From Desulfarculales bacterium UBA702 (GTDB taxonomy: Bacteria > Desulfobacterota > Syntrophobacteria > Syntrophobacterales > Syntrophobacteraceae), in the NCBI GenBank assembly GCA_002298165.1, contig DBMI01000060.1, forward strand, positions 1 through 34,184: a DNA stretch of 34,184 nt, in the 5' to 3' direction. Made by a program: the position numbers and the translations under genes. This document shows positions 8,004 to 15,512 of this stretch, one piece after another (position 1 is the first letter of the stretch; every line of letters starts with the position of its first letter). The notes below the pieces were generated by a model that ran no database searches, was not told where the DNA came from, and saw only the letters and a program-made list of their open reading frames with translations.

Positions 8004-8027
8004 GTGGGGCAGGCTTTCCAGCCTGCC
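8004..8027. repeat. REP-like palindrome, family A (single copy)
   Basis: This is an exact copy of the 24-nt element also found at 27724-27747 and, inverted, at 27782-27805. It has GTGGGG followed by an 8-bp stem closing a TTCC loop (core GGCAGGCT / AGCCTGCC). It lies in the 58-nt gap between the ArsA-like gene and the GvpS/M-type gene, so it should be transcribed within the operon as a small hairpin. Confidence 0.75.
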
Positions 8028-8050
8028 GATACCGGCACTTGGGATAAAAA

Positions 8051-8272
8051 ATGGCTGATGTTTCAATTCTTGAGAACCGCAGCGTCAGCCTTTGCGAAGT
8101 CCTGGACAGGGTGCTTCACAAAGGCGCCGTGATCAGCGGCGAAGTTACAATTGCCGTAGCCGATGTGGAACTTATCCGGATCGCGCTCAAACTGGTGCTG
8201 GCTTCGGCGGGGACACTGCTCGACGAAGGCGCGGACGTGAAACTGGAGGTCGAAAGCCGTGGAACCCGGTAA
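8051..8272 (+). CDS. GvpA-fold minor gas vesicle protein, GvpS/GvpM type
   Basis: 73 residues with the GvpA fold: a VSLCEVLDRVLHKGAVI helix-strand start, then VTIAVADVELIRI and KLVLASAGTLL. The core differs from GvpA and GvpJ (AVADVEL instead of SLVGIE/SLGEVE) and resembles GvpS of Bacillus and GvpM of haloarchaea, minor homologues thought to form tips or seeds. Its place directly before gvpK and gvpJ matches the S-K-J order of B. megaterium, which favours GvpS. The binding site is weak (GGGATAAAA). Its end overlaps the gvpK start by 14 nt. Confidence 0.85.
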   Translation: MADVSILENRSVSLCEVLDRVLHKGAVISGEVTIAVADVELIRIALKLVLASAGTLLDEGADVKLEVESRGTR

Positions 8273-8624
8273 AATCTATTCGGAAGACCTGGACGAATTT
8301 GCGCGGGCAATGGACCCTGAAACAATGCGGGAACCGTCCCCGGAATCGATTTCAGTCTCGGCGGGCAAGATCAACCTCGACCAGGATAATATCGAGAATG
8401 GATTGGCGCGCCTCGTCCTTACCCTGGTCAGACTCCTTCACGAACTGCTCGAAAAACAGGCGATCCGCAGGATGGATTCCGGCACACTCTCCGATGAGCA
8501 GATTGAAAGGCTCGGGTTGGCGCTCATGAAGCAATCTGAGGAAATAATACGAATTGCCAGGGAATTTGGTCTCGAAGAGGACGATCTCAACCTCGACCTG
8601 GGGCCTCTCGGCAAACTGGTCTGA
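8259..8624 (+). CDS. gvpK: Gas vesicle protein GvpK
   Basis: 121-residue GvpK, an accessory protein needed for vesicle formation. Family hallmarks include INLDQDNIENGLARLVLTLV, HELLEKQAIRRMDSGTL and the following helix with ERLGLALM. The start is GTG 8259, inside the end of the preceding gene, with GGAGGT 8 nt upstream, so translation is probably coupled. A short acidic N-terminal lead precedes the conserved part. Confidence 0.94.
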   Translation: MEPGKIYSEDLDEFARAMDPETMREPSPESISVSAGKINLDQDNIENGLARLVLTLVRLLHELLEKQAIRRMDSGTLSDEQIERLGLALMKQSEEIIRIAREFGLEEDDLNLDLGPLGKLV

Positions 8625-8640
8625 AAGGAGAAGAACCATA

Positions 8641-8955
8641 ATGGCTGTACAGGCAACCGCGGCCACCCGCTCGGCGGGTACCACCAACCTGGCTGAAATA
8701 TTGGAGAGGGTCCTGGATAAAGGCATCGTGATAGCGGGTGATATCAAGATAAGCTTGGGTGAAGTAGAGCTTTTGAGCCTTCAGATCCGGCTGGTTATCT
8801 GCTCGGTTGACAAGGCCAGGGAAATGGGAATGGACTGGTGGGTAAATAACCCCGCCTTCAGCTCGAAAGCCGCGGAAAAGCAGGTTGGCGAGCCCTGGAA
8901 GAGGATCGAAAAGAGGCTGGATAAGATCGAAAAGATTATATCAAGCACGGGCTAG
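8641..8955 (+). CDS. gvpJ: Gas vesicle protein GvpJ
   Basis: 104-residue GvpA homologue. The core is NLAEILERVLDKGIVIAG, then DIKISLGEVELL and IRLVICSVDKAREMGMDWW. The GMDWW motif followed by NPAFSSKA is characteristic of GvpJ from Bacillus-type clusters. A charged helix (WKRIEKRLDKIEKII) forms the C-terminus. AAGGAG about 10 nt before ATG 8641 sets the start. It is the last gene of the gas vesicle cluster; the next gene is on the other strand. The 184-nt convergent gap holds no clear terminator. Confidence 0.93.
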   Translation: MAVQATAATRSAGTTNLAEILERVLDKGIVIAGDIKISLGEVELLSLQIRLVICSVDKAREMGMDWWVNNPAFSSKAAEKQVGEPWKRIEKRLDKIEKIISSTG

Positions 8956-9139
8956 GGTCAGTAGCGTTCACCTTGGGACGGAATCGGTATGGCCAGACTA
9001 CTACACGCTGTTGGAAGCGTTGCGCTGTTATCCCGACCCGGAAGAAGCGGCGGGAGTAAGTGCTCGGGAAAATGGTCTAAGCACGCTGAGCGATGAAGGA
9101 TAGAACCTTGGAACAATCGACGAACCGGGAATCGGGCAT

Positions 9140-10216
9140 CTAACTCGGCCAGTTAACCCGAACCGTTGTGCCCGTGCCTACCTCGGAGATTATTGCAAGC
9201 TCTCCTCCCGATAGTTCGGCCCTTCTTTTCATGCTTCGAAGGCCGAGCCCGCCCTCGGGGTTCATCAATGAGAGTTTGGCGCCTACATTGAAACCTTTTC
9301 CGTCGTCCACTATGGAAAGGTTGAGGGATCCATTGTTGCTTGATAGCCTCAGCCAGACATGTTCGGCAGAGCTATGCTCGGCTACGTTGTCCATGGCATC
9401 CTGAACGATCCTGAACATTGTCAGCTTCAGGTTTTCGGGAATTTCCTCCTCCTCGATCTCGAAATCTTTATCCACGAGTATCCGGGAATTAACATCCTCG
9501 AATTCCCTGCAGTACCAGGTCAGAGCAGCCTTTACACCAAGGTCGTCGAGGACTGTTGGACGAAGCTGTGTATAAATTCGCCGGACGTGCTCGACTGCCC
9601 CTTGAATGAGCGGAATTACCTGTTCGAGGTTGTGGGCGCACTCTTTTTCACCGGGCAGGCGGCTTATCACTGTTTCGATATTGTATTTGATAGCGGTCAG
9701 AAGCTGTCCCAGATTATCGTGGAGTTCGGCGGCCACCTTCCTCCGCTCATTTTCCTGGACCGTCAGTAGCTGGGAAGAGAGATATTGGAGCTGCTTTTCA
9801 GATTCCCTCAATGCTTTTTCGGATTTTGTTCGCTCAATTGCGTACCGGATGGTGCGCTCCAGCATAGGGTCGCTTAGGTGGTCTTTTACGAGGTAATCGG
9901 CGGCGCCGTGTTTCATGGCGGCGATATCCACCCTGTAGTCGCCCTGGCCGGTGAGGATTATTATCGGGGGCTTATCCAGGTAATGGGCGACCTTCTGCAA
10001 AACCTCCAGTCCGGTCCTGTTGCCCAGGCGGTAGTCCATGAGGCAGACATCATAGCTGCCCTCCCGAAGGCTACTCAGGGCGTCCTCATATGTCTCGGCC
10101 CAGGTGATCTCGTATGAAGCCGATGGAATATCGGAAAGAATACCGCGGATCAGAACACTATCGTCTTCATCATCTTCGATCAGAAGCACTTTAATCGGTT
10201 CGTTACCATCAGCCAT
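9140..10216 (-). CDS. Receiver-histidine kinase hybrid (NarX/DegS-type kinase with N-terminal receiver)
   Basis: 358-residue soluble protein with three parts. A receiver domain (about 5-125) has phosphoacceptor D61, T89 and K111. A HisKA_3 dimerisation domain follows with RRKVAAELHDNLGQ, phosphorylated His H166. A HATPase domain has an N-box near N277, a DDGKGF box at 304-309 and GGLGLRSM at 322-329. There are no membrane segments or sensor domain, so input probably arrives through the receiver from another kinase. It overlaps the upstream response-regulator gene by 8 nt, so the two are co-translated. HisKA_3 kinases usually signal to LuxR/NarL-type regulators; none is in the window. Confidence 0.93.
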   Translation of the reverse strand: MADGNEPIKVLLIEDDEDDSVLIRGILSDIPSASYEITWAETYEDALSSLREGSYDVCLMDYRLGNRTGLEVLQKVAHYLDKPPIIILTGQGDYRVDIAAMKHGAADYLVKDHLSDPMLERTIRYAIERTKSEKALRESEKQLQYLSSQLLTVQENERRKVAAELHDNLGQLLTAIKYNIETVISRLPGEKECAHNLEQVIPLIQGAVEHVRRIYTQLRPTVLDDLGVKAALTWYCREFEDVNSRILVDKDFEIEEEEIPENLKLTMFRIVQDAMDNVAEHSSAEHVWLRLSSNNGSLNLSIVDDGKGFNVGAKLSLMNPEGGLGLRSMKRRAELSGGELAIISEVGTGTTVRVNWPS

Positions 10217-10670
10217 TTGCTTTTTCCCGTGGTAATTCGACTATCTCGATCCAGTATCGTCCAAGGTGCTCAACAAGGGTCAGCAGTTCCTCGAAACTAG
10301 AAGGCTTTGTTATGAACGAATTCGCACCAACTCTATAACTGCGTATTATATCGTCCTGTTCATGAGAAGTAGTGAGGACAATTATGGGTATATGCCTGAA
10401 ATCCCTACTGGACTTTATTTCTCTCAAAGCCTCGCGTCCATCTTTCCTGGGCATATTGAGGTCAAGCAGGATCAGGTCAGGAAGAGGAGCGGAAGCCGGT
10501 TCGGCGAATTTGCCCCGACGATAAAGATAATCCATCAGGTCTTCGCCGTCTGCCACGAACCTGATTTCATCTTCGAAATTATTTTCACTGAACGCCTCTT
10601 TTACAAGAAGGCAGTCATCCTGATCGTCATCGGCCATCAGAATGGTTATAGGTTTAGAGCCTTTTTTCAT
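10209..10670 (-). CDS. Rcp1-type single-domain response regulator
   Basis: 153-residue receiver domain without an output domain. Acidic residues D14-D16, phosphoacceptor D70 in LLDLNMP, T100 and K122 are all present. The loop around YRRGKF is typical of the Rcp1 group that partners bacteriophytochromes and other hybrid kinases. The gene overlaps the following receiver-kinase by 8 nt, so the pair likely forms a short phosphorelay. It starts 184 nt after the treY stop on the same strand; a TATAAT on the minus strand (10693-10698) could be a -10, but no convincing -35 accompanies it. Confidence 0.93.
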   Translation of the reverse strand: MKKGSKPITILMADDDQDDCLLVKEAFSENNFEDEIRFVADGEDLMDYLYRRGKFAEPASAPLPDLILLDLNMPRKDGREALREIKSSRDFRHIPIIVLTTSHEQDDIIRSYRVGANSFITKPSSFEELLTLVEHLGRYWIEIVELPREKANG

Positions 10671-10854
10671 TACAGGAGAACCTCGACCAAATATTATAGG
10701 ATTGGATTTTTCCGGGGCTCGACCAACACCGCCCCCGTGCTCAGATGAACGGTGGCCATTGCGGGGTTCGAGTGCTGCGGGTAAATACCATTACCCTTGG
10801 CTTTCCTATTTTTCAAGGATTGTTTCATCAAAAGAATATCTATAACTATATGCA

Positions 10855-13641
10855 TCAGGCAGAAAAGATAAGGGCAAGCGGAAATTTTGCGAGTGCCCTG
10901 GCAACAAAAAGCCGTCCTTTCACGGAAATTGTATCATTTGTTATATGGTTCAGAAAAGAGTAGGGAGCATCATCGGGAAGCTCCAGCCATGTTTCCTTCC
11001 AGAACTGCTCGCCCAGAGGGTATTCATTCACGCCGGCCAGACCCGTTATAAACCGGGGCGTTACCACTACGCACCAGGCATTCTCTTCCCTTCTTGCGAA
11101 AGCGAGAACGTGCCCGGCCAGATCACCTCCGGCCTTAAGTGGTATGTAGCTGCCGTTTCGGAAAAGATTCCGGTGCGACCTGCGTGCCTCCAGGCAGATG
11201 AGTGTTAGAAAAAGTTTTATGCGGCCGTCCCGGGCCGAACTCAAAAGATCGGGAATGAATTCGGGGTTGTCCCTGTCCCTGGTAATGGCTTCGAGCATTG
11301 AGACGCGCTTGCGATAATCAACCTGCCTTCGATTGTCCGGGTCGACCAGGTTCAAGTCCCAGAGTTCAGAACCCTGGTAGAAGTCTGGGATTCCCGGACT
11401 GCAGACCTTGAGAAGTACTTGAGATAGAGAGTTGATCATCCCGAAATGCGAGAGTTTTTCCTGGAAGGGCAAGAAATCCTTCATGAACTCGTTTTGGGGA
11501 GACTTCTCCAGTATCTTACCCACAAACGCCTCAAAAGCCTCTTCGTATTCCGTGTACGGCTTGATCCAGCCCGTGTAGATTTTAGCCTCGCGGGTTGCCT
11601 TTATTACATAATCCTTTATTCGCCTGACAAATTCTTCATGGCCGTCTTCATCTTCGAAAGGCCAGGCTCCAATCAGGGTCTGGTAGAGCTGGTATTCGTC
11701 ATTAGGGGCCGGGACATCGATGTTGTTAACCCTGGCCTTGTGCTTCTCATTGAGGCCGCTCCAGGTCTTTAGCTTCTGCTCCCATTCCAGCGGCAGTTCG
11801 GAAATAACGTTTATCCTCGCCCGCACGTCCTCGCCGCGCTTGGTGTCGTGGGTGGACGTCGCGCTCATCGCGTGCGGCCAGTTCTCCCATCTCGATTGGT
11901 TATATTTATGGAACTCATCGGCTGTAATACCGAAAACGAAAGGATTTCCGCCCACTTCATTGAGTGAAACAAGGCGGTTGAAGACATAGAGCAGTGTGTC
12001 TTCAAAGCCCTTTGCCATAAGGGGGCCGCTGAACTGCTGAAACCGCATGACGAACCTCAGCCAGTTCTCTTTCTCTTCTTCGCTCAGGTAATCTTCGTAT
12101 TTAAGGAGCAGGAACTTGGCCAGATAGTTAATCTCGTTTACCAGGTGAGGTCTCCGCTTCCGCGCCCTTTCCACCGCTTCGGATATGTACTTTCGATCCG
12201 ATCCGGTGAAGGAATCCCTGCTAATGTACGTGCGGTAGACCGGGAAAAGCGCAAGAACTTCGAAAATGGCGCGCCTGAGTCCGTGAAGGGTTATATCCCC
12301 GCCGCCTCGGTCCTTGCTCGATATCCTCTTCATTAGATGGGCGAGATTGTCCACGTCGCCGGTCATGAAGTGCTCGATGATGATTGATTTCTCTTCATAC
12401 AGTAGATCTTCGCGCTCGAACCTGACATCGGCAAATGAAGCATAGACTCTGTTGAACTCGGCCTCATTTTCCTTTTGGCAGAAGATGCCGTTCAGGAAAT
12501 TGAGATAATCGTACCCCGTGGTGCCCTGAACAGGCCAGCTTGATGGCAACTCCTCCTCTAACGAGAGGATCTTTTCCACCACCGAATATACCCCCTCGGT
12601 TTCATCGCGCAGCCTTTTCAGGTAGGCGAGCGGGTCGAAGAGCCCGTCTATGTGATCAACGCGAAGCCCCGTAAAGGAGCCCCGCGATACCAGTTTGAAT
12701 ACCTTTTCATGAAAGTGCGCAAAAACCTCCGGATCTTCCATTCTCAGGGATATGAGTTCATTTATACTAAAAAACCGCCGATAATTGATTTCCTCGCTTG
12801 CCACCTTCCAGTAGGAGAGCCTGAAAAACTGTCTATAGAGTAGTTGATCGATCAGGCTGAAGTCGTTTGACCCCGTCTCTCCGTTTAAGATCCCCAGATT
12901 TCTGTCCAGGAATTCGCGAATGTGAGCACTTTCCCGATACAGCTCCCAGAGCATCCCCTTGATAAAGCGGATCTGGTCCGGACGGTCCTCGCTGAGTTCC
13001 TGGCATGGAAATCCCCTGAGGGTGAATATTATGCCGATGAGCTTGATATAGTCCGGGTGGTCCGGGCCGAGATGCTCCTTCAGGGTATTAAGATTAGGGG
13101 AAAGAATATCCACATAGCTTTCCATGCGGACGGGATAGTGGATGGAATAATAGTTGGCGAAAAAGCCTTCCTCGTCATAGCTGATCCGGATTTCGCCCGA
13201 TTCGAGACTCTCCCCGTAGGACTTGCCAAGAAAGGGGGCAAGCAGCCGCCCTTTCATGCTCTCGTAGGCATGGTTCCAGTCGATATCGAAAAAGTTGTAG
13301 TACTCGGAGAAGACGCCGTTTTGAAAAACATCGGCAAGCATTCTATTCTGACTGTCGTAGGCCATGTGATTGGGCACGATGTCCTGAACCCAGCCGATAT
13401 CTTTCTCCCGCAACGATTCGGTCAATCGCTCAAATTCTTCCTCGGACCCGATCTCAGGATTTATACAAAGCGGATCGATCATGTCGTAGCCGTGGATACT
13501 GCCCTTACGCGCGCAAAAGATCGGGGAGGCGTACAGGTCGGTAATCCCCAAATCCGAGAGATACCCGACCAGGCCTAATGCATCCTTGAAAGTAAAGCCC
13601 GAATTGAACTGAAACCTGTAGGTGGAACCGGGAATTCTCAT
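10855..13641 (-). CDS. treY: Malto-oligosyltrehalose synthase
   Basis: 928-residue GH13 enzyme that isomerises the reducing-end alpha-1,4 bond of a maltodextrin to alpha-1,1, creating a trehalosyl end. The N-terminus is typical (STYRFQF, LYASPIF, GSIHGYD, NPEIG). The catalytic nucleophile region is LRVDHIDGLFDP (D329), the acid is probably E356 in VVEKIL, and GTTGYD and SATSTHDTKRGEDVRAR are TreY hallmarks. The length fits the longer members of the family (about 700-950). It starts 14 nt after the treZ stop, with GAGAGG upstream, so it belongs to the same operon and supplies TreZ with substrate. Confidence 0.96.
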   Translation of the reverse strand: MRIPGSTYRFQFNSGFTFKDALGLVGYLSDLGITDLYASPIFCARKGSIHGYDMIDPLCINPEIGSEEEFERLTESLREKDIGWVQDIVPNHMAYDSQNRMLADVFQNGVFSEYYNFFDIDWNHAYESMKGRLLAPFLGKSYGESLESGEIRISYDEEGFFANYYSIHYPVRMESYVDILSPNLNTLKEHLGPDHPDYIKLIGIIFTLRGFPCQELSEDRPDQIRFIKGMLWELYRESAHIREFLDRNLGILNGETGSNDFSLIDQLLYRQFFRLSYWKVASEEINYRRFFSINELISLRMEDPEVFAHFHEKVFKLVSRGSFTGLRVDHIDGLFDPLAYLKRLRDETEGVYSVVEKILSLEEELPSSWPVQGTTGYDYLNFLNGIFCQKENEAEFNRVYASFADVRFEREDLLYEEKSIIIEHFMTGDVDNLAHLMKRISSKDRGGGDITLHGLRRAIFEVLALFPVYRTYISRDSFTGSDRKYISEAVERARKRRPHLVNEINYLAKFLLLKYEDYLSEEEKENWLRFVMRFQQFSGPLMAKGFEDTLLYVFNRLVSLNEVGGNPFVFGITADEFHKYNQSRWENWPHAMSATSTHDTKRGEDVRARINVISELPLEWEQKLKTWSGLNEKHKARVNNIDVPAPNDEYQLYQTLIGAWPFEDEDGHEEFVRRIKDYVIKATREAKIYTGWIKPYTEYEEAFEAFVGKILEKSPQNEFMKDFLPFQEKLSHFGMINSLSQVLLKVCSPGIPDFYQGSELWDLNLVDPDNRRQVDYRKRVSMLEAITRDRDNPEFIPDLLSSARDGRIKLFLTLICLEARRSHRNLFRNGSYIPLKAGGDLAGHVLAFARREENAWCVVVTPRFITGLAGVNEYPLGEQFWKETWLELPDDAPYSFLNHITNDTISVKGRLFVARALAKFPLALIFSA

Positions 13642-13655
13642 GCGGGCCTCTCTAT

Positions 13656-15512
13656 CTAATCTTTTTCGAAAACGGCGACACTGCTGCCCATCAGCTCCAG
13701 AGGCCCGCCATCGACGATTTTAGCGGGAAGCGTCGAACCGGGGCCGTCCCAGCCATCTTCCGCCGAATCCAGGATCTTGCGATAGCCATATTCCAGGCCT
13801 GATTCGTTGAACCCGATCCACTGGTTGCCGGAATCGAAGTTAAAGATCGCTATCAGGCAGTTGCCGCTCTTCTCGCCCTTACAACCCTCGCCCCTTTTCA
13901 TAACCATCACTTTTCTGTTCTCGAAAACTTCCGCATCCATGTTCTTCCTGTCCCTATCGAGGAGGGCGGGGTTGCTTCGCCTCATTGAAATCAGTTCCTT
14001 GTAGAAGCGCAAAAGGGTCGCATGCCTGCCCTGATCTTTTTTTTCCCAGGAGATCTTCGTCTTTATGAAAGTCTCCTCGACCCCCGGATCCGGAGGTTCC
14101 TCATGCCAGAGGAACTCCCTGAACTCCTCCTTGCGCCCGAGCCTCACCGCCTCCATAAGTTCCGGGTTGGTATGGCTGACGAAGTAGAGAAAAGGTGCCT
14201 CCTCGCCGTATTCCTCGCCCATGAAAAGGAGTGGAATGAAAGGGGAGAGCAGAACCGCGGCTGCGGAGAGCTTGAGGGCCTCGAAAGACACCAGCGAACT
14301 CAGGCGCTCGCCCAGCATCCTGTTGCCAACCTGATCATGGTTCTGGGCTGCGACAACGAATTTTTCGGAGGGCAGGTCGGCGGAACGGTTCCCGTGGCTT
14401 CTTTTTCTGTATTCCGAATATTGTCCAGAATAGACATAGCCATCCTTCATGGCCTTGGCCAGATCGGCGGTGGACCCGAAATCGCTGTAATACCCCTTCT
14501 TTTCGCCTGTCAGGAGCACATGCAGCGAATGGTGTAAATCATCCGACCATTGCGAGTCCAGGCCGTAGCCCCACTCGCCCCTCGAACGAATGAGCCGGCT
14601 GTCGTTTAAATCACTCTCGGCAATCAGGTATAGCTGCCTTCCGGTACTGCGGCCGTATTCCCCAACCTTTTCGGCAAGGCGCCTCAAGAACGGAATGGCG
14701 CTGAAATCATAGATCGCGTGAACTGCATCCAGCCTCAGAGCGTCCACATTGTAGAGGCCGAACCAGAAAAGGGCGTTCTGGATGAAATAGTGTCTTACCT
14801 CATCGCTGTAACCATTATCGAAATTCAGGGCATCGCCCCAGGGCGTTTTATATTTGCCGGTGAAATAGGGACCGAAGTCGCGAAGGTAATTCCCCTCGGG
14901 CCCGAAATGGTTGTAGACCACATCCAGGGTAACGCAGAGCCCCTTTTCATGGCAGGCTTCCACCAGGCGCTTTAGACCTTCGGGGCCTCCGTAGGAATTT
15001 TGAACGGCGAAAGGACAGGCGCCGTCATAGCCCCAATTCCGGGACCCGGGGAACTGCGCGACGGGCATTATTTCTATGCTGGTTATGCCGAGGTCCTTAA
15101 GACTGTCAAGCCTGGAAATGACGGCGTCAAAGGTGCCTTCCGGGGTGAAGGTGCCGACGTGGAGTTCGTAAAATATATAATCCCGCAGAGGGATTCCCGG
15201 CCATTTCAGAGTGCTTTTTCCAATGGAGGGATCCAGTACCCGCGATGGGCCATGGACGCCGTCGGGCTGGTCGAACGAGGCGGGGTCCGGCCTGTCCAGG
15301 CTGCCGTCGAGTCTGATAAAATAACGCGCGCCAATCTCTACCCCCTCGACTTCAGCAGACCAGTAGCCCCTCTGGTCTCTCTCCATATCGGCGATCCGCT
15401 CGACGGGAGAAAGCAGCAGCACCTGCACTTTTTGTCTGAACGGCGCCCACACCCGAAATCGGGTTCGTCCATCCCCCAGATAAACGGCTCCTATATCAGG
15501 ATTAAAACTCAT
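13656..15512 (-). CDS. treZ: Malto-oligosyltrehalose trehalohydrolase
   Basis: 618-residue GH13 enzyme that cleaves the trehalosyl end made by TreY and releases free trehalose. An N-terminal CBM48/early-set domain (FRVWAPFRQKV, about 10-95) is followed by the barrel with YELHVGTF, LDVVYNHFGPEGNYL, nucleophile D262 in ALRLDAVHAI, acid E299 in LIAES and QNHDQVGNR. The start ATG overlaps the malQ stop (ATGA) and is preceded by GAGGAAGAGG. A longer open frame reaching 15710 runs over malQ and is rejected because the family begins at the chosen Met. Confidence 0.95.
   Translation of the reverse strand: MSFNPDIGAVYLGDGRTRFRVWAPFRQKVQVLLLSPVERIADMERDQRGYWSAEVEGVEIGARYFIRLDGSLDRPDPASFDQPDGVHGPSRVLDPSIGKSTLKWPGIPLRDYIFYELHVGTFTPEGTFDAVISRLDSLKDLGITSIEIMPVAQFPGSRNWGYDGACPFAVQNSYGGPEGLKRLVEACHEKGLCVTLDVVYNHFGPEGNYLRDFGPYFTGKYKTPWGDALNFDNGYSDEVRHYFIQNALFWFGLYNVDALRLDAVHAIYDFSAIPFLRRLAEKVGEYGRSTGRQLYLIAESDLNDSRLIRSRGEWGYGLDSQWSDDLHHSLHVLLTGEKKGYYSDFGSTADLAKAMKDGYVYSGQYSEYRKRSHGNRSADLPSEKFVVAAQNHDQVGNRMLGERLSSLVSFEALKLSAAAVLLSPFIPLLFMGEEYGEEAPFLYFVSHTNPELMEAVRLGRKEEFREFLWHEEPPDPGVEETFIKTKISWEKKDQGRHATLLRFYKELISMRRSNPALLDRDRKNMDAEVFENRKVMVMKRGEGCKGEKSGNCLIAIFNFDSGNQWIGFNESGLEYGYRKILDSAEDGWDGPGSTLPAKIVDGGPLELMGSSVAVFEKD

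Noticed and set aside
8885..9103. Frame overlapping the gvpJ end and running into the convergent gap
   Set aside because: Mostly overlaps gvpJ in another frame; the remaining part has no recognisable domain or start signal.
10693..10698. Minus-strand TATAAT before the response regulator gene
   Set aside because: A perfect -10 but no acceptable -35; recorded only as a hint.
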